Positions 31,513 to 43,125 of a DNA stretch of 43,921 nucleotides are shown in pieces. Within the stretch, counting starts at the first letter, position 1. Each line of letters begins with the position of its first letter. The position numbers and the translations under genes are program-made. The notes beneath the pieces were generated by a model. It searched no databases. It saw nothing but the letters and a program-made list of their open reading frames with translations, and had not been told where the DNA came from. Source of the stretch: Methanothrix sp. (GTDB lineage: Archaea; Halobacteriota; Methanosarcinia; Methanotrichales; Methanotrichaceae); the NCBI RefSeq assembly GCF_026419855.1, contig NZ_JAOAKP010000009.1:1-43921 (forward strand), written 5' to 3'.

Positions 31513-32892
31513 TTATTTGAGGATCCCAGTATATGAGATGCCGCAGGCCGCCCTTCTGAACTGCCCGAATATCATGTCTCCTGTCGTGCTGTCTGGCTCG
31601 AACCGCTCCCTCGGATGGGCCATGCATAGCGAGGCCTCCCGGATGCTGTGATAATCGCCAGATCCGTATGCAGCTATCATCGCAGCGCCCAGCATCTCTC
31701 CCTCCGGCACCCTCTGGGAGACCACAGGCAGTCCCATTACATCTGCCTTTATCCGGTTCCAGAGCCTCGAGATCGACTGCGTTCCTGTCGTCCTTATCTC
31801 TTTAATCTGTACGCCCTTTTCCTTAAACCTGTCGATCACCAGCCGCATTGCGCATGCGCACCCCTCCATGATCGCTCTGGATACCTCAGGCAGTCCATGA
31901 TTTAATGAGATGTTGATCATCGCGCCCACAGCAGAGATGCTGTGGCGCTCGCGGGATAGATACGGCAAAAATATAAGACCACCTGATCCCGGTGGCGCTA
32001 TCTCAGCCTCTGCCACCAGCTCCCACGGCTGCTTCGAGACAAGAGATGCCATCCACTCCATGCTCAGACCCGTAGTAGAAAGCGAGGCTCCCGTGTGCCA
32101 GAGGGTTCTATCAAGAGGATGAGGCGCTGTGTAGAACCCATCGATTGGAGCGTCCCAGCAGAGCTCGATCCCCTCAGATGTGCCGGCCTTGTCGCACACA
32201 ACTCCCCTTTCAAACGATGCCGTCGCGAGAATCGCCTCCACGAAGTCGGGCGCACCTGCGAAGACCGGAATGCCGTTACACAGCCCGGCTCTGCGCGAGG
32301 CATCTGGCTTTGTGCACCCTATCAGCTCTCCCATGATCCGTTGCTCCGGGAACATCTCAGGATCAAGACCCGCAGAATCGATCTCCTCATCGCTCCAGGG
32401 TACTATCTCCTCTGAGGCTACGGATGCTGCTAAAGAGCCGGTGAGCTTCCACGCGATATAGTCCATTGGCTGGACCACTTTTCTCAACCGTGTGAAGATC
32501 TCAGGCCTGTGGTTCCTCAGCCACATCGTCTGCGGGACATACCACGATGGCTGCACAGATCTCCCGAGAAGCTCTGAGAGCAGAGATGCCTCTTTCTCAG
32601 CCCTTCTGTCCATCCAGAGCACAGAGAACGCCACCGGCTCCATGGATGCGTCGAGGAACACGGGGGATGGACCGTGGCCTCCGATCGATATTCCTCTGAT
32701 CTCAGCTGGCGGCTTCAGCTTGCGGAGTGTTTCGCAGAGCGCCATCCATAATATTTCCGGGTTTATCTCAGCAAAGCTCTCATAGCTCCTGAACTGCCTG
32801 TACCTGTTTACAGCGCCTCTCACCAGATCTCCGTCATGCGTGAACAGCCCTGCCTTGACGGAGGTGGTGCCGATGTCGATGCCAAGATACAT
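31513..32892 (-). CDS. FGGY-family carbohydrate kinase
   Basis: This protein of about 459 residues phosphorylates a sugar or polyol with ATP. The N-terminal phosphate-binding motif is LGIDIGTTSVKAGLF, and the FGGY N-domain shows SIGGHGPSPVFLD and VLWMDRRAE. The C-domain has GLIFLPYLSRERH, a GGG-like TTGTQSISRLWNRI and EGEMLGAAMIAAYGSG. It is closest in feel to xylulokinase, but the substrate is uncertain and sugar kinases are unusual in acetoclastic methanogens. ATG 32892 with GGTG upstream is preferred over GTG 32898. The gene stands alone. Confidence 0.85.
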   Translation of the reverse strand: MYLGIDIGTTSVKAGLFTHDGDLVRGAVNRYRQFRSYESFAEINPEILWMALCETLRKLKPPAEIRGISIGGHGPSPVFLDASMEPVAFSVLWMDRRAEKEASLLSELLGRSVQPSWYVPQTMWLRNHRPEIFTRLRKVVQPMDYIAWKLTGSLAASVASEEIVPWSDEEIDSAGLDPEMFPEQRIMGELIGCTKPDASRRAGLCNGIPVFAGAPDFVEAILATASFERGVVCDKAGTSEGIELCWDAPIDGFYTAPHPLDRTLWHTGASLSTTGLSMEWMASLVSKQPWELVAEAEIAPPGSGGLIFLPYLSRERHSISAVGAMINISLNHGLPEVSRAIMEGCACAMRLVIDRFKEKGVQIKEIRTTGTQSISRLWNRIKADVMGLPVVSQRVPEGEMLGAAMIAAYGSGDYHSIREASLCMAHPRERFEPDSTTGDMIFGQFRRAACGISYTGILK

Positions 32893-33006
32893 ATTCACAC
32901 CGGTTTCTGATAACCTGCCAGTAAAAGCATTTGTACTGCCATGCGCTCCTGGCGAACGAAATGGTTGTCTCTGGAGAATATTCCCTGCGGTTGGAGTGCA
33001 AATGAT

Positions 33007-36000
33007 TCACACAAAATCCGCAAGGCCTGTCTGCTTCACCCTATCGGATCTGAATAACGAGTCTATCTCCATTCTGATCAGCTCCAGGCGCTGGCGCGTG
33101 TAGCTTGACACTCCATACTCCTCCGCGACCTTCATCGAGACCTCAAGATACTTTCTGACGCTGCCCTCATGGACTGTGAGCACCAGTTTTCCGCCGCACT
33201 TCGGGCAGAGCTCGCTGAGCGGCGGCCTCCTGTATTTTGCATTGCACTTCACACAGCGCACACTCTGTCGCGAGAACGCCCTGAGGTTCCCCATCAAATC
33301 CGGAAGAAAATGCGAGTTTATCACACGCTCGGCCACATCTGTCGCATCAACCGCTCTTATCAGCCTGGCGAGCTCCAGCTGGGATCTCATCTTGTCGATC
33401 ATCGTCTCAAGGGTCTTGTACGAGCTGTTTCTCGGCCCCCCTGCGATATCATCGGTGTCGTGGGTGAAGCCGAAGCCTGAGTACTGCCCATCGCAACCAA
33501 GCCGCTTCGAGACAAGATCGATCAACCCCTCGACATCCTTTGGGTTTGCGTTTCTCAGGCTCGCCTCGTAAAACTCAAGAGGATACCTGAAGGAAAGGTC
33601 GAGGTTGTGCGCCTCCTTGTCGACCTCTGCCGGATTGATTCTTGTTGTCAGAACAAGAGGCGCATCCATCTTACCGCCCCTCTTCTCCGGCAGGTATGAC
33701 CTGGAGAAGTTCAGCAGCGCATCCATGAGCAGCATCACGCAGTCCTCATCGCCATCGCAATTCCTTCTCTTGGCTGCGTGAAAATAGGGATGCGCATATC
33801 CGGCGCTGGCCCTCGTGAACCCTATCAGCCTGCAGAGAACGCCAGCGGATGTGTGAGGGGCCAGCCCGATCATGAGCCTTCCGATCAGATCCTCCGGTCT
33901 CTCCGCTCTGTAGTATGGCTCCAGACCGTAGAACTTGACGAGAAGATCATCCACAAATCTAGAGACCCGGAGAAGCCAGTCGCCAGCATCCCTGCAGAGC
34001 ACTACATCCTGGACCTTCAGCTCCAGGATCTGATCATCACTCTCCAGAGGCTTTCCGTGGATGTCGTGGGTGTATCCGAGAGTGAGAAGAACATCCACGC
34101 TGGTGCCGATCTCCCTGGGACGGAAGTGCGTGAGGGGGAGGTCTGTGAGATCATACCTCGATGTTCCATCCTTGAATATGAACACGCCATGCTTTGCTCT
34201 CAGCACACCCTTCTCGAGCGGCTCTGGCGTGGAGTCCCTGGACGTCAGCCCCATGACTCCTCGTATGTTATCAACCCGCTCCCCCAGGGACTCAAGGGCT
34301 CTTGCGAGAGTGCTTCTCACATCTATCCTCATCCGCGTGGCTGCGCTGGTCTCTGTGCCGCACCTCGGGCATTTGTCCTCGGCGCGCACCCCACATGACG
34401 GGCACGCGCGCACCCGCTCTGTGTGCGCTCCACACTCGCACCTGAACGCAAACCCCTCCTTTCCGCAGGATGGGCATCTCCTTCTTTCCACAACCGTCTC
34501 TATGAATCCATGCTCTGCAGCCTCGTTCACGAGACGGCTCTTCCCCCCTTCAGAACCCGTGGGGAAGAGAACATGCGGCGGTGGCCTCATCTCCCTTCTG
34601 TCAGATTTCTCCGGTCGACCCATTCTGCACCCGATCCTGGTGGGAGCCCTCGCCCTGACCCTGAGACCGGAGAGCTTATTCACAGCGCTCAGCGCATCGT
34701 TTGCATCGAGATCCTCTCTCTTCCAGCGCCTGCCGCTCTCGTCCACGCCCAGACAGAGAAGAAGCGGGCGCGCATCCTCCACAACGATCCTTCCCTCCCT
34801 GACTTTGTGATGGACTAGCAGCTTCTCGAGGATCTCCTTCGTATCATCACGCAGATCCAGGAGGATGGCATCACCATCGATTGCCCCCTTTGATGCAGCA
34901 TCCGCGAGCAGATCCAGCTCGTCCAGGGTTATATCATGCCAGAGGTATGTGTGATCGGGGTGGAGCGGCACGCCGAAATCCCTCGAGAGCTGTATCGCTG
35001 TTCTTCCATCCGGATGCTCCATGCCCTCCGGATCTCCGCCGGCCCTCCTGAGCTCCTCGGCCCACCACTCGAAGGTGTAGGATGCGGGCGCAAGCGGCCT
35101 GTTGTTCTCCATGAAGTCCCCGAAGCTGACCAGGATCTCGCCGAGGTCTATGATCCTCGAGATGTTCCTCCTCAGAGCTTCAGGGCTTGATATCCACGGG
35201 AATGAGGACGGATCGTCTATCCGCACGACATCGCCGTTCATCAGACGCACGGTGGGACCTTCGATTGTGCTCACCGGAGCAACCGCGGCTGCCTTTCCGG
35301 GCTGCTCGACCTTGATCTGGGTGCCGGGCGCCAGGAAGTGATTCAGCACCATCATTGTGGCCGGATTTATGCCGGCAGCTGCGAGACCCGTGTTTCTCGA
35401 TCTCCCGTAGCGGAGCCTGAAGCCACCGGGCCTGGATGGATGAGAGAAGACAGGCCTGCCCGCGATCAGATCCCTGAGAAACTTCTCGCTCGATCCCCCT
35501 CCATCCTTCTTCTCTCCGCCGAGCGCATCTAGCCACGCCCATCCATCTATTCCGAGCTTTGAGACATGCTTCTTGATCTTCGGGCGCTTCAGAGCGATTC
35601 CCTCTGCTGAGACGAGCGCAATGCCCCCACGAACCCTGTTCGTCTCAACCCTCGGAAGATCTCTGTAGCCGGAGACCTCTTCCTCCTCAGTGGGCTCGCC
35701 ATCAATGCACACCGGACAGTTTCTGATTATCGTTCTTATCTCATCATCAGACGGTGTGTACTGGAGATGCTGCAGGCGCTTGTAGAGCCCGATCTCCTCG
35801 ACGTACCTCTCTATCTCCTCCTCAGTGGGTTTGTACGGGGCGATGCCCATGCTCCTTCTCACATAATCCGCGACGAGCACCGAGAGCGCCTGGGCTGTTC
35901 CCCCAGCAGATCTTATCGGGCCTGCATAGTACACCTTCAGGTACTCGCTCCCATCGTCGTTCTTTCCCAGCCCGACCCTGGCTATACCCTCAATCGGCGC

Positions 36001-36336
36001 CGCCACAACACCCTCTGTGAGAAGCGCCACAGAGGTCCTTATGGCCATATCTATTGCATCGAGCCTGCTCGCGCCCTTCCCCAGGCGCCCCTCTGCGAAG
36101 TCCCTGCCGATGGCGAGCGCTGCTTCCTCCCTGCTGAGCCCCTGCGCCTCGAGCTCTCTTATTCTATTTGCGACTCCTGGTATGGAGACGAGCTTCTCGA
36201 CCCGCTCTGCCAGGTCAACAGCTATGGGTATCTCAACATCCAGCTCCGGGTCGAGACCCTTCGATCTCGCCTTTCTCGCTATTTCCATCTCCTCTTTCAG
36301 GCCGCGCTCAAGACGCTCGAAGTACTCAGCGCTCAA
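33007..36336 (-). CDS. polC: DNA polymerase II (family D) large subunit DP2
   Basis: This 1109-residue catalytic subunit of the euryarchaeal replicative polymerase PolD has the usual full length and no intein. The N-terminal [20 protein letters not shown] block is typical. A central Cys-rich zinc region (about 34375-34490; CPSCG, CECG, CPSCG and CPRCG) follows. The catalytic acidic motif is [20 protein letters not shown], and C-terminal zinc knuckles (CVKC, CPKCGGK) end the protein. TTG 36336 has GGAGG 5 bases upstream and overlaps the preceding stop (TTGA). It is the last gene of the aspartate kinase-purM-PPC-polC run. The small subunit DP1 is not in this window. Confidence 0.96.
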   Translation of the reverse strand: MSAEYFERLERGLKEEMEIARKARSKGLDPELDVEIPIAVDLAERVEKLVSIPGVANRIRELEAQGLSREEAALAIGRDFAEGRLGKGASRLDAIDMAIRTSVALLTEGVVAAPIEGIARVGLGKNDDGSEYLKVYYAGPIRSAGGTAQALSVLVADYVRRSMGIAPYKPTEEEIERYVEEIGLYKRLQHLQYTPSDDEIRTIIRNCPVCIDGEPTEEEEVSGYRDLPRVETNRVRGGIALVSAEGIALKRPKIKKHVSKLGIDGWAWLDALGGEKKDGGGSSEKFLRDLIAGRPVFSHPSRPGGFRLRYGRSRNTGLAAAGINPATMMVLNHFLAPGTQIKVEQPGKAAAVAPVSTIEGPTVRLMNGDVVRIDDPSSFPWISSPEALRRNISRIIDLGEILVSFGDFMENNRPLAPASYTFEWWAEELRRAGGDPEGMEHPDGRTAIQLSRDFGVPLHPDHTYLWHDITLDELDLLADAASKGAIDGDAILLDLRDDTKEILEKLLVHHKVREGRIVVEDARPLLLCLGVDESGRRWKREDLDANDALSAVNKLSGLRVRARAPTRIGCRMGRPEKSDRREMRPPPHVLFPTGSEGGKSRLVNEAAEHGFIETVVERRRCPSCGKEGFAFRCECGAHTERVRACPSCGVRAEDKCPRCGTETSAATRMRIDVRSTLARALESLGERVDNIRGVMGLTSRDSTPEPLEKGVLRAKHGVFIFKDGTSRYDLTDLPLTHFRPREIGTSVDVLLTLGYTHDIHGKPLESDDQILELKVQDVVLCRDAGDWLLRVSRFVDDLLVKFYGLEPYYRAERPEDLIGRLMIGLAPHTSAGVLCRLIGFTRASAGYAHPYFHAAKRRNCDGDEDCVMLLMDALLNFSRSYLPEKRGGKMDAPLVLTTRINPAEVDKEAHNLDLSFRYPLEFYEASLRNANPKDVEGLIDLVSKRLGCDGQYSGFGFTHDTDDIAGGPRNSSYKTLETMIDKMRSQLELARLIRAVDATDVAERVINSHFLPDLMGNLRAFSRQSVRCVKCNAKYRRPPLSELCPKCGGKLVLTVHEGSVRKYLEVSMKVAEEYGVSSYTRQRLELIRMEIDSLFRSDRVKQTGLADFV

Positions 36337-36740
36337 CTCCGCCTCCAGAGAAACAGACCTGTCACGGGATCGTATTCCCTCACATGGGGCTCTCCCTCAA
36401 GAGCTATGATGTGAAGCTCAGCGGCAAAGATCCTGCCGCCGAGCAGATGCCCCCCGATGAGGTTGTAATTCTCATCTGCTAGTGCGATGTGTGCATGGAT
36501 GAATCTCTGTCCATCTTTTAAAGAGATGTTGCCGGTGCAGGATGCTATCTCGAATGCGCCCTCAAAGCTTCGCTGCCTGTAAACCTTTTCCTTATGATCG
36601 TAGTAAGCGAGCTCGACCGATGAGAGCGCTCCTATGACGCTGAAGAAACCGGCATCTATTGATAGACTCGCAGCTGCCTCTCTTATAGCGTCCAGTATAT
36701 CAGAGCCATGCTGCAGCCCCACCATCATCATATTCGGCAT
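36333..36740 (-). CDS. PPC/DUF296 domain protein
   Basis: This 135-residue protein consists of one PPC (plant and prokaryote conserved, DUF296) domain. The pattern [14 protein letters not shown] near the N-terminus, [17 protein letters not shown] and the HAHIAL...GGHLLGGRI block are typical. Such proteins form trimers; some bind DNA, and the conserved His cluster may bind metal. ATG 36740 is preceded by GGAGGGGAG, so the frame extension to 36812 is not used. It overlaps polC by 4 bases. The biological role in archaea is unclear. Confidence 0.85.
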   Translation of the reverse strand: MPNMMMVGLQHGSDILDAIREAAASLSIDAGFFSVIGALSSVELAYYDHKEKVYRQRSFEGAFEIASCTGNISLKDGQRFIHAHIALADENYNLIGGHLLGGRIFAAELHIIALEGEPHVREYDPVTGLFLWRRS

Positions 36741-36881
36741 CTTCTCCCCTCCCCAGTATGTGGAGCTTCCCCGCACCGATCGCCTTCGACGGAGGTCAAG
36801 CCGCCGAGGCATCTCGGACGTGATATAATTGTTGAGGGCTCCACAAATCAGCCGCTATCTTCGCTCTCTTCTCAAAACCCT

Positions 36882-37880
36882 CTACTGGAGTCTGACGCTG
36901 CCCGCCCTCAGGCCGCTCTCGACTATCCTGCCGATGATCTTGGATCCAGGCCCCATTATCCTGCATGCATCATCTGCCTGATCCTCAGGAAGAACCACGG
37001 CGAACCCCATGCCCATGTTGAACGTCCTGTACATCTCCGCATCATCCACTCCCCCCAGCTCCTGCAGGAACCTGAAAACAGGCTGTGGCTCGAGGGGGTC
37101 TGTTATCTCGAAGCCGAGATCTGTTATGCGGTGAAGCTTGAGGAGCCCACTGCCTGTTATGTGTGCAAGCCCATGAACATCGCATTTCCTGAGAAGCTCC
37201 AGGATCTCGATGTATATCCTGGTGGGGGTCAGCAGGACCTCGCCAATGCTTCTGGAGTCGCCCGGCATTGTGTCGAAGTATGTGTAGCCAGAGCTCTCGA
37301 TTATCCTCCTGGCGAGCGTGTAACCGTTGCTGTGCAGCCCTGTGCTGGGCACCCCGACCACCGCATCGCCGATGCGGATCTTCTCTCCTGTGATCACCCG
37401 GTCCTTTTTCACATACCCGATGGCAGTGCCGGCCAGATCCAGACCCCTGATCATCTCGGGCAGCGATGCGGTCTCTCCTCCGACTATGCTGATGTTGGAG
37501 ATCTCAGCGCCCTTCTGGAGCCCCACAGCTATCTGCTCCGAGACCTCCGGGTCGACCTTCTCCACAGCGAGGTAATCAACAAACGCCAGCGGCTCAGCTC
37601 CTATTGCGAGAAGATCATTCACGTTCATGGCGATGCAATCTATACCGATGGTGTCCCACTTGCGCATCGCGTTTGCGATCAGGATCTTGCTCCCAACGCC
37701 ATCGGTCGTCATTGCTATCGCGAACTCGCCCATATCGATCAGGCCAGCATAGTGTCCTATGGCGGTAAGAGGCGCGCCGAAGCCCTTTCTGGAGAAGGTG
37801 AGCCTGCGCTTCATCGCATCGATCGATCTGTTCTCCAGCTCTATATCGACGCCGGCCTCCGAGTATGTCATCCCCTTCAT
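36882..37880 (-). CDS. purM: Phosphoribosylformylglycinamidine cyclo-ligase (AIR synthase)
   Basis: This 332-residue enzyme closes the imidazole ring in purine synthesis, using ATP. Motifs are [17 protein letters not shown] at the N-terminus, [44 protein letters not shown] and the C-terminal [13 protein letters not shown]. The start ATG 37880 overlaps the aspartate kinase stop (ATGA). Domains and length are complete. Confidence 0.95.
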   Translation of the reverse strand: MKGMTYSEAGVDIELENRSIDAMKRRLTFSRKGFGAPLTAIGHYAGLIDMGEFAIAMTTDGVGSKILIANAMRKWDTIGIDCIAMNVNDLLAIGAEPLAFVDYLAVEKVDPEVSEQIAVGLQKGAEISNISIVGGETASLPEMIRGLDLAGTAIGYVKKDRVITGEKIRIGDAVVGVPSTGLHSNGYTLARRIIESSGYTYFDTMPGDSRSIGEVLLTPTRIYIEILELLRKCDVHGLAHITGSGLLKLHRITDLGFEITDPLEPQPVFRFLQELGGVDDAEMYRTFNMGMGFAVVLPEDQADDACRIMGPGSKIIGRIVESGLRAGSVRLQ

Positions 37881-39274
37881 GCGCGCTCACCGTTAAGCTT
37901 GAACTCCCGGTGTATCTCCTGTACCGCACGCTTTCCATCCTTTGATGCGACAACGAATGATATATTGTGCTCGCTCGATCCCTGGCTGATCATCCTCACA
38001 TTTATTCCTGCTCTTCCCATGGCGCTGAAGAGACGGCCGGCCACACCCGGGGTGCCTGCCATGCCAGAGCCCACAACTGCGACGACGCAGACATCCTTGT
38101 TGTGGGTGATATCCTTCACGATCTCCCTGGGAAGATCGCGCCTCAGAGCCTCCTCCGCTTTGTCGAGATCCTTCTCCTCAACCACCATCGATATGTTCGC
38201 CTCTGACGATCCCTGGCTGATCATGATTATGTTCACTCCAGCGTTTGCGAGGGCTGAGAACACCCTGGCGGCGACCCCGGGAGTGCCGATCATCTCCGCG
38301 CCTGATACGTTGAGCAGTGCAACATTGGTGGACAGGCTCACCGCTTTTATAACACCGTCCTTCAGTTCCTCCTCCTGGACTATCCTCGTTCCCGGGCTCT
38401 CGGGATCGAATGTGCATTTCACCCTTACAGGTATGCCCTTCCTTATCGCCGGCTCGATCGCTCTTGGATGCAGAACCTTAGCCCCGAAGAAGGAGAGCTC
38501 CATGGCCTCTATGTATGATATTGTGGGTATCGTCTTCGCAGATGGATCTATCTTGGGATCCGCTGTAAGTACTCCAGAGGTCTCCTTCCAGAACCAGATC
38601 TCATCCGCATCTATCGCAGCTCCGATTATAGATGCTGTGAAGTCAGACCCGCCGCGCCCGAGAGTTGTTGTTATGCCGTTCTCATCCTTTGCTATGAAGC
38701 CAGTGACAACAGGTATTCCCTTTATGGGCAGCAGCCTCTTCGCTATGAGCGTGTAGCTCTTCTCGAGAGGTTTTGCATTCCCATAATCGCTGTTTGTGAT
38801 TATCCCCGCATCTCCGCCTGTGTAGTATTTGGACTCAATTCCCATGTCCCTGAATACGCCTGAGAGTATGGGGGCTGAGAGCTGCTCGCCAAAGCTTGAG
38901 ATGTAATCTATGGATCTCGATGTTAGCTCTCCGAGATAGCATATCCCGACGTAGGCCTTTTCAAGCATGTCGATCTTCCTGCGTATATCAGATCTGACCT
39001 CCTCCCGTATCGCATCATCTGATATCGCGTCTACGATCGCCTGCTCGTGCCTCTCAGTGAGCCTTTTGATGAAATCCTCGACGTCAGAGACCCTGCCGTA
39101 CTTAGCAGATGATCTCGCACATTCCAGCAGGTCATCCGTGACCCCCTGGAGGGCAGAGGTCACCACCACGATTTCGTTCCCGGGACTGAATCCCCTCACA
39201 AGCTCCCCAACGTTTCTGAGCCGTCTGCCATCAGCTACAGAACCCCCGCCGAATTTCATTACCAAGCGTGCCAT
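37877..39274 (-). CDS. Aspartate kinase
   Basis: This 465-residue enzyme makes aspartyl phosphate for lysine, threonine and methionine synthesis. The kinase domain starts with [19 protein letters not shown] and contains [31 protein letters not shown] and a [11 protein letters not shown] block. Two C-terminal ACT domains ([38 protein letters not shown]) indicate feedback control by an end-product amino acid. ATG 39274 starts right at the conserved kinase sequence; the open frame to 39424 is upstream noise. A minus-strand TATA (GCTTATATCG, about 39305-39314) suggests a short leader. It is the first gene of the four-gene run ending in polC. Confidence 0.94.
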   Translation of the reverse strand: MARLVMKFGGGSVADGRRLRNVGELVRGFSPGNEIVVVTSALQGVTDDLLECARSSAKYGRVSDVEDFIKRLTERHEQAIVDAISDDAIREEVRSDIRRKIDMLEKAYVGICYLGELTSRSIDYISSFGEQLSAPILSGVFRDMGIESKYYTGGDAGIITNSDYGNAKPLEKSYTLIAKRLLPIKGIPVVTGFIAKDENGITTTLGRGGSDFTASIIGAAIDADEIWFWKETSGVLTADPKIDPSAKTIPTISYIEAMELSFFGAKVLHPRAIEPAIRKGIPVRVKCTFDPESPGTRIVQEEELKDGVIKAVSLSTNVALLNVSGAEMIGTPGVAARVFSALANAGVNIIMISQGSSEANISMVVEEKDLDKAEEALRRDLPREIVKDITHNKDVCVVAVVGSGMAGTPGVAGRLFSAMGRAGINVRMISQGSSEHNISFVVASKDGKRAVQEIHREFKLNGERA

Positions 39275-39426
39275 CTGGAACCCTGCCCCATACCAGCCAT
39301 ACAACGATATAAGCTTTAGGATATGATGGGGTCGTGTGCTCGAATAGCTGAACTGGCTCTCAGGGACCAGCGTGCAACGGCATAATACTGCATGAACCCA
39401 CGAGGTGCATGCATATGATTTCACTT

Positions 39427-39482
39427 ATACAAGTACACGACCGGGGCCTCTGCGGACAGGTTATCAGATCGATAAGAGCGAC
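39427..39482 (+). repeat. Dispersed ~55-bp repeat, copy D
   Basis: The copy has ACACGACCGGGGCCTCTGCG, then GACAGGTTATCAGATCGATA and AGAGCGACATG. TTATC and GATAA can pair around AGATC. It lies about 70 bases upstream of the many-PAS kinase, with a TATA-like GTATATATTTTG (about 39518-39530) between the repeat and the gene. Confidence 0.7.
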
Positions 39483-39551
39483 ATGAAACTCGTCAGCTGT
39501 CCAGATCTTGATATAAACGTATATATTTTGAGTGTCCATGATGATTTAATC

Positions 39552-42500
39552 ATGAGCAATGACATAATCGATCACACACAATCACAGGATGACTCGCAGG
39601 AAGCTGGAAGTGAAGAGCGTGATCTTATACTCTCTAAGATACCTGTGATTGTAATGCGCTTTGATACCAATGATACGGGGGAGTATACTGACACCTATAT
39701 CTCACCTGCAGCAGACATTATGCTGGGCCTGCCTGCCGGAACGATCGGGAGCAGCTTAGAAAGATACCTCTCATATGTTCATCCGGAGGACCTTCCAGGC
39801 CTGAAAGAGACTCTTTATGAGCTATTGCAGGTGCCTGGCAGCGAACGCAGCAGAATTTACCGTCTTGTCAGACCGAATGGCGCAACTCTCTGGGTCCGCT
39901 TTAAAGGTGCCGCCTACCACAGGGAGGATGGCAAAGCGACAGTCCTCGGCATCAGCAGCGATATTACAGAGCTCAAGCGACTTGAAGAGCTGCTTGCAGA
40001 GAGCAAAGAACTGCTGTGCCAGCTTTGGGAGCATACAAATAGCGGTGTGGCGATTTACGAGCCAGTTGCACATGGTCTGGACTTTATCATTAAAGACATA
40101 AATCCCGCCTGTGAGCGTATCGAAGGCGTATCCAGGAAAGATGTGATCGGGAGATCGGTGCTTGAGGTATTCCCTGGTCTCAAAGAGTTCGGGCTGCTCG
40201 ACGTATTCCAGCAGGTGTTGCGGACTGGAGCTCCTGCATATCATCCTGCCAAATATTACAAGGATGATCGAATATCAGGTTGGAGAATCAATTATGTTTC
40301 AAGATTGAAATCTGGAGATGTAATAGCCATATACCAGGATATAACACAAGAGATGCAGGTACATGAGGAGCTGGTTAAGGCAAATGCTTTCCTCGACTCA
40401 ATAATAGAGAACATTCCTGATATGATCTTCATCAAAGAGGTCTCCAAGCTCAGATTCGTTAGGTTAAACAAGGCTGGCGAGGAGCTTCTTGGCTGCTCCA
40501 GGAGCGAGCTGATTGGAAAAAACGATTACGATCTCTTCCCAAAGGAGCAGGCGGACTTCTTCACATCAAAGGACCGAGAGGTACTTGCTAAGAGGTTAGT
40601 GGTGGATATCCCCGAAGAGGTCATACAGACCCGCCACAGAGGAACACGTATCCTTCACACAAAGAAGATATCAATTCTAGACGAGGATGGTAATCCGGAT
40701 TATCTTCTCGGTATATCAGAGGACATAACAGAACGAAAGCGGGTTGAGGATGCGCTCAGGGATGCTATGGATCGGTACCGATCTGTTGTGGAGAATTCCC
40801 CAGATGGCATCGTGGTTGCCAGGGATGGCATTGTACTCTATGTAAATCCGCAGATAATAAAGATGCTCCAGGCAAGCCCTGAGGAGATCATAGGTAAGCC
40901 GATCATCCGATACATACATCCTGAAGACAGAGAGCTTGTCCTCAACCGCCACCTGAGGCGTCTCGCCGGCGAGGATGTTCCTCAGAACTACGACTTCCGC
41001 ATTGTCAGCAAGAACGGGGAGGTGAAGTGGGTCCAGATCTCAGCGGTTCGGATAAACTGGGAAGGGTTGTCTGCAACTCTCAACTTCCTTGTCGATATAA
41101 CTGAACGGAAAAATGCTGAAGAGACCCTGCGCAAGAGCGAGGAGCGGTATCGGGCATTCTTCAATACCTCAATAGACTGTGTGTTCATCACAACCGTTGA
41201 TGGACGCTGGATCGACTTCAACGACGCTGCTGTGAAGTTTTTTGGCTTTGATTCGAGAGATGAACTGATGAAAACGAGGATCGAGGACCTGTATGCAAAT
41301 CCAAGTGATAGAAAACGTCATATCGAGCATATAATCAAGTGCGGCTACTCAAAGGAGTATCCTGTAACTCTGAAAAGGAAGGACGGCACGATCATCGAGA
41401 CGCTCATAACAGCAGTCGCAGTAAAAGATCCAGGTGGAGCGGTTATTGGTTTTCAGGGAACCATCCGCAATGTCACTGAGCAGAAGCGGGTTGAAAGAGA
41501 ACTGCAGGTGAGCAGAGAGCGGCTTATGCTTGCCTTGGAGGGTTCAGGCGTCGGTCTGTGGGACTGGTACGTGCAGACTGGCGAGGTGACGTTCTCTGAG
41601 CGCTGGGCTGAGATCGTGGGCTATACACTGGATGAGCTCTCTCCCGTCTCCATCGAGACCTGGAAGCGTCTGGCTCATCCAGAGGACCTGAAGCGCTCTG
41701 ATCATATGCTATCGCTGCATTTCGCAGGAGTCCTGCCGACCTACGAATGTGAGGTGCGAATGCTGCACAAAGATGGCCACTGGGTTTTGGTGCTGGATCG
41801 GGGCAAGGTGGTTGAGTGGGACAATGACGGAAAGCCTGTCCGCATGGCCGGAACCCAGCTGGATATCACTGATCGCAAGCGCGCTGAGGAGGCTTTGCGA
41901 GAGAGCGCTGAGCTGTACCGGACCGTTGTAGATTCGGCGACCGACGGTATCATACTTCAGGATGGAAGCGGCAGGATTCTGACCTGGAATAAAGGTGCTG
42001 AGAGGGTATTTGGTATCTCTGCTGAGAAGGCCATAGGGCAAACTTCCATCAGTCGTGACTGGAGGACGATTCGAGAGGATGGATCTGAATTTCCAGGATC
42101 CGAGCACCCATCTATGAGGACATTGCTCACCGGTGAGCCATGCAGAAATGTGGTCATGGGTGTCAGGAACGCACTGACAGATCGTCTGCAATGGATAAAC
42201 ATAAACACAAGCCCGCTGTTCAGGGAAGGAGAAACTAAACCCTACGCGGTGATCATCTCCTTCTCAGATATCACTGAGCGGAAGGAGTTCGAGGATGAGC
42301 TTGAACGCAGAGTCGATGAGAGGACACAGGAGCTGAGATCGAAGACCGCCGAGATGGAGCGGTTCATCTACACTGTATCACACGATCTCAGATCCCCCCT
42401 GGTCACCATAAGCGGGTTTTTGGGGCTCCTTGAGCATGATATTCTGAAGGGCGATGCTGAGCTGATAAGATCTGACCTGCAGATGATCGGAAAGGCTGTT

Positions 42501-43010
42501 GAAAAGATGGATCTTCTTCTTCAGGATACCCTTGAGCTGTCGCGCATCGGTCGCGTGGCGAATCAGTTTGAGTATGCTCCCCTTGGGCAGCTCGTCCACG
42601 AGGCTCTGGAACAGACCACCAGGGTGATTGCTGACAGAGGTGTCGAGGTGCATGTGCCTCCTGACATGCCAGTGGTTCATGTGGATCGCATGAGGATGGT
42701 CGAGGTGTTCGTGAACCTGATAGAGAACAGCGTCAAGTACATGGGTGATGAGCCACACCCCCGTATCGATATCGGTTACAGAAAAGAAGGTTCCGAGACG
42801 GTCTTCTTTGTGCGTGATAACGGCATCGGAATCGATCCCAGCCAGCGCGATAAGGTCTTTGAGCTTTTCTACAAGATAGATCCCAAAAGCGAGGGCACTG
42901 GTGTCGGACTCGCCATAGTCAAGAGGATCATTGAGGTCCATGGAGGGCGAATCTGGATAGAGTCAGGCCCAGAGAAGGGGTGCACGGTCTGTTTCACCCT
43001 GGCATCGTGA
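39552..43010 (+). CDS. Histidine kinase with seven PAS domains
   Basis: This cytoplasmic sensor kinase has about 1152 residues and no transmembrane segment. Seven PAS units follow one another, most ending in the PAC-type DIT(E/D)-K motif (GISSDITELKR, IYQDITQE, GISEDITERKR, LVDITERKN, TIRNVTEQKR, TQLDITDRKR, SFSDITERKE). A coiled-coil linker leads to the HisKA domain with FIYTVSHDLRSPL (phospho-His). The HATPase has N-box NLIENSVKYMG, DNGIGIDPSQRD and GTGVGLAIVKRI. All kinase boxes are intact. ATG 39552 is preferred because the longer frame from 39405 runs through the repeat and promoter. No response-regulator domain is attached; the receiver gene at 30905-31378 is a candidate partner. Ligands of the PAS domains are unknown. 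Confidence 0.93.
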   Translation: MSNDIIDHTQSQDDSQEAGSEERDLILSKIPVIVMRFDTNDTGEYTDTYISPAADIMLGLPAGTIGSSLERYLSYVHPEDLPGLKETLYELLQVPGSERSRIYRLVRPNGATLWVRFKGAAYHREDGKATVLGISSDITELKRLEELLAESKELLCQLWEHTNSGVAIYEPVAHGLDFIIKDINPACERIEGVSRKDVIGRSVLEVFPGLKEFGLLDVFQQVLRTGAPAYHPAKYYKDDRISGWRINYVSRLKSGDVIAIYQDITQEMQVHEELVKANAFLDSIIENIPDMIFIKEVSKLRFVRLNKAGEELLGCSRSELIGKNDYDLFPKEQADFFTSKDREVLAKRLVVDIPEEVIQTRHRGTRILHTKKISILDEDGNPDYLLGISEDITERKRVEDALRDAMDRYRSVVENSPDGIVVARDGIVLYVNPQIIKMLQASPEEIIGKPIIRYIHPEDRELVLNRHLRRLAGEDVPQNYDFRIVSKNGEVKWVQISAVRINWEGLSATLNFLVDITERKNAEETLRKSEERYRAFFNTSIDCVFITTVDGRWIDFNDAAVKFFGFDSRDELMKTRIEDLYANPSDRKRHIEHIIKCGYSKEYPVTLKRKDGTIIETLITAVAVKDPGGAVIGFQGTIRNVTEQKRVERELQVSRERLMLALEGSGVGLWDWYVQTGEVTFSERWAEIVGYTLDELSPVSIETWKRLAHPEDLKRSDHMLSLHFAGVLPTYECEVRMLHKDGHWVLVLDRGKVVEWDNDGKPVRMAGTQLDITDRKRAEEALRESAELYRTVVDSATDGIILQDGSGRILTWNKGAERVFGISAEKAIGQTSISRDWRTIREDGSEFPGSEHPSMRTLLTGEPCRNVVMGVRNALTDRLQWININTSPLFREGETKPYAVIISFSDITERKEFEDELERRVDERTQELRSKTAEMERFIYTVSHDLRSPLVTISGFLGLLEHDILKGDAELIRSDLQMIGKAVEKMDLLLQDTLELSRIGRVANQFEYAPLGQLVHEALEQTTRVIADRGVEVHVPPDMPVVHVDRMRMVEVFVNLIENSVKYMGDEPHPRIDIGYRKEGSETVFFVRDNGIGIDPSQRDKVFELFYKIDPKSEGTGVGLAIVKRIIEVHGGRIWIESGPEKGCTVCFTLAS

Positions 43011-43125
43011 CGTCCTTCTCACTGTTAAAGTTCGTAAGGACTCAGGATAAGAATCGCTCTTACGTGTTTCACAGCTTGGAGATCAGATCATGCGATATAT
43101 TTGCTTGAAGTGCTGTTCGTCTTGG

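Noticed and set aside
33007-36336. Intein in polC
   Set aside because: Euryarchaeal polC genes can carry inteins, but the length is normal and no splicing-domain blocks interrupt the conserved motifs.
36708-38756. 682-codon plus-strand open frame
   Set aside because: It is antisense to purM, PPC and aspartate kinase, all of which have full family motifs.
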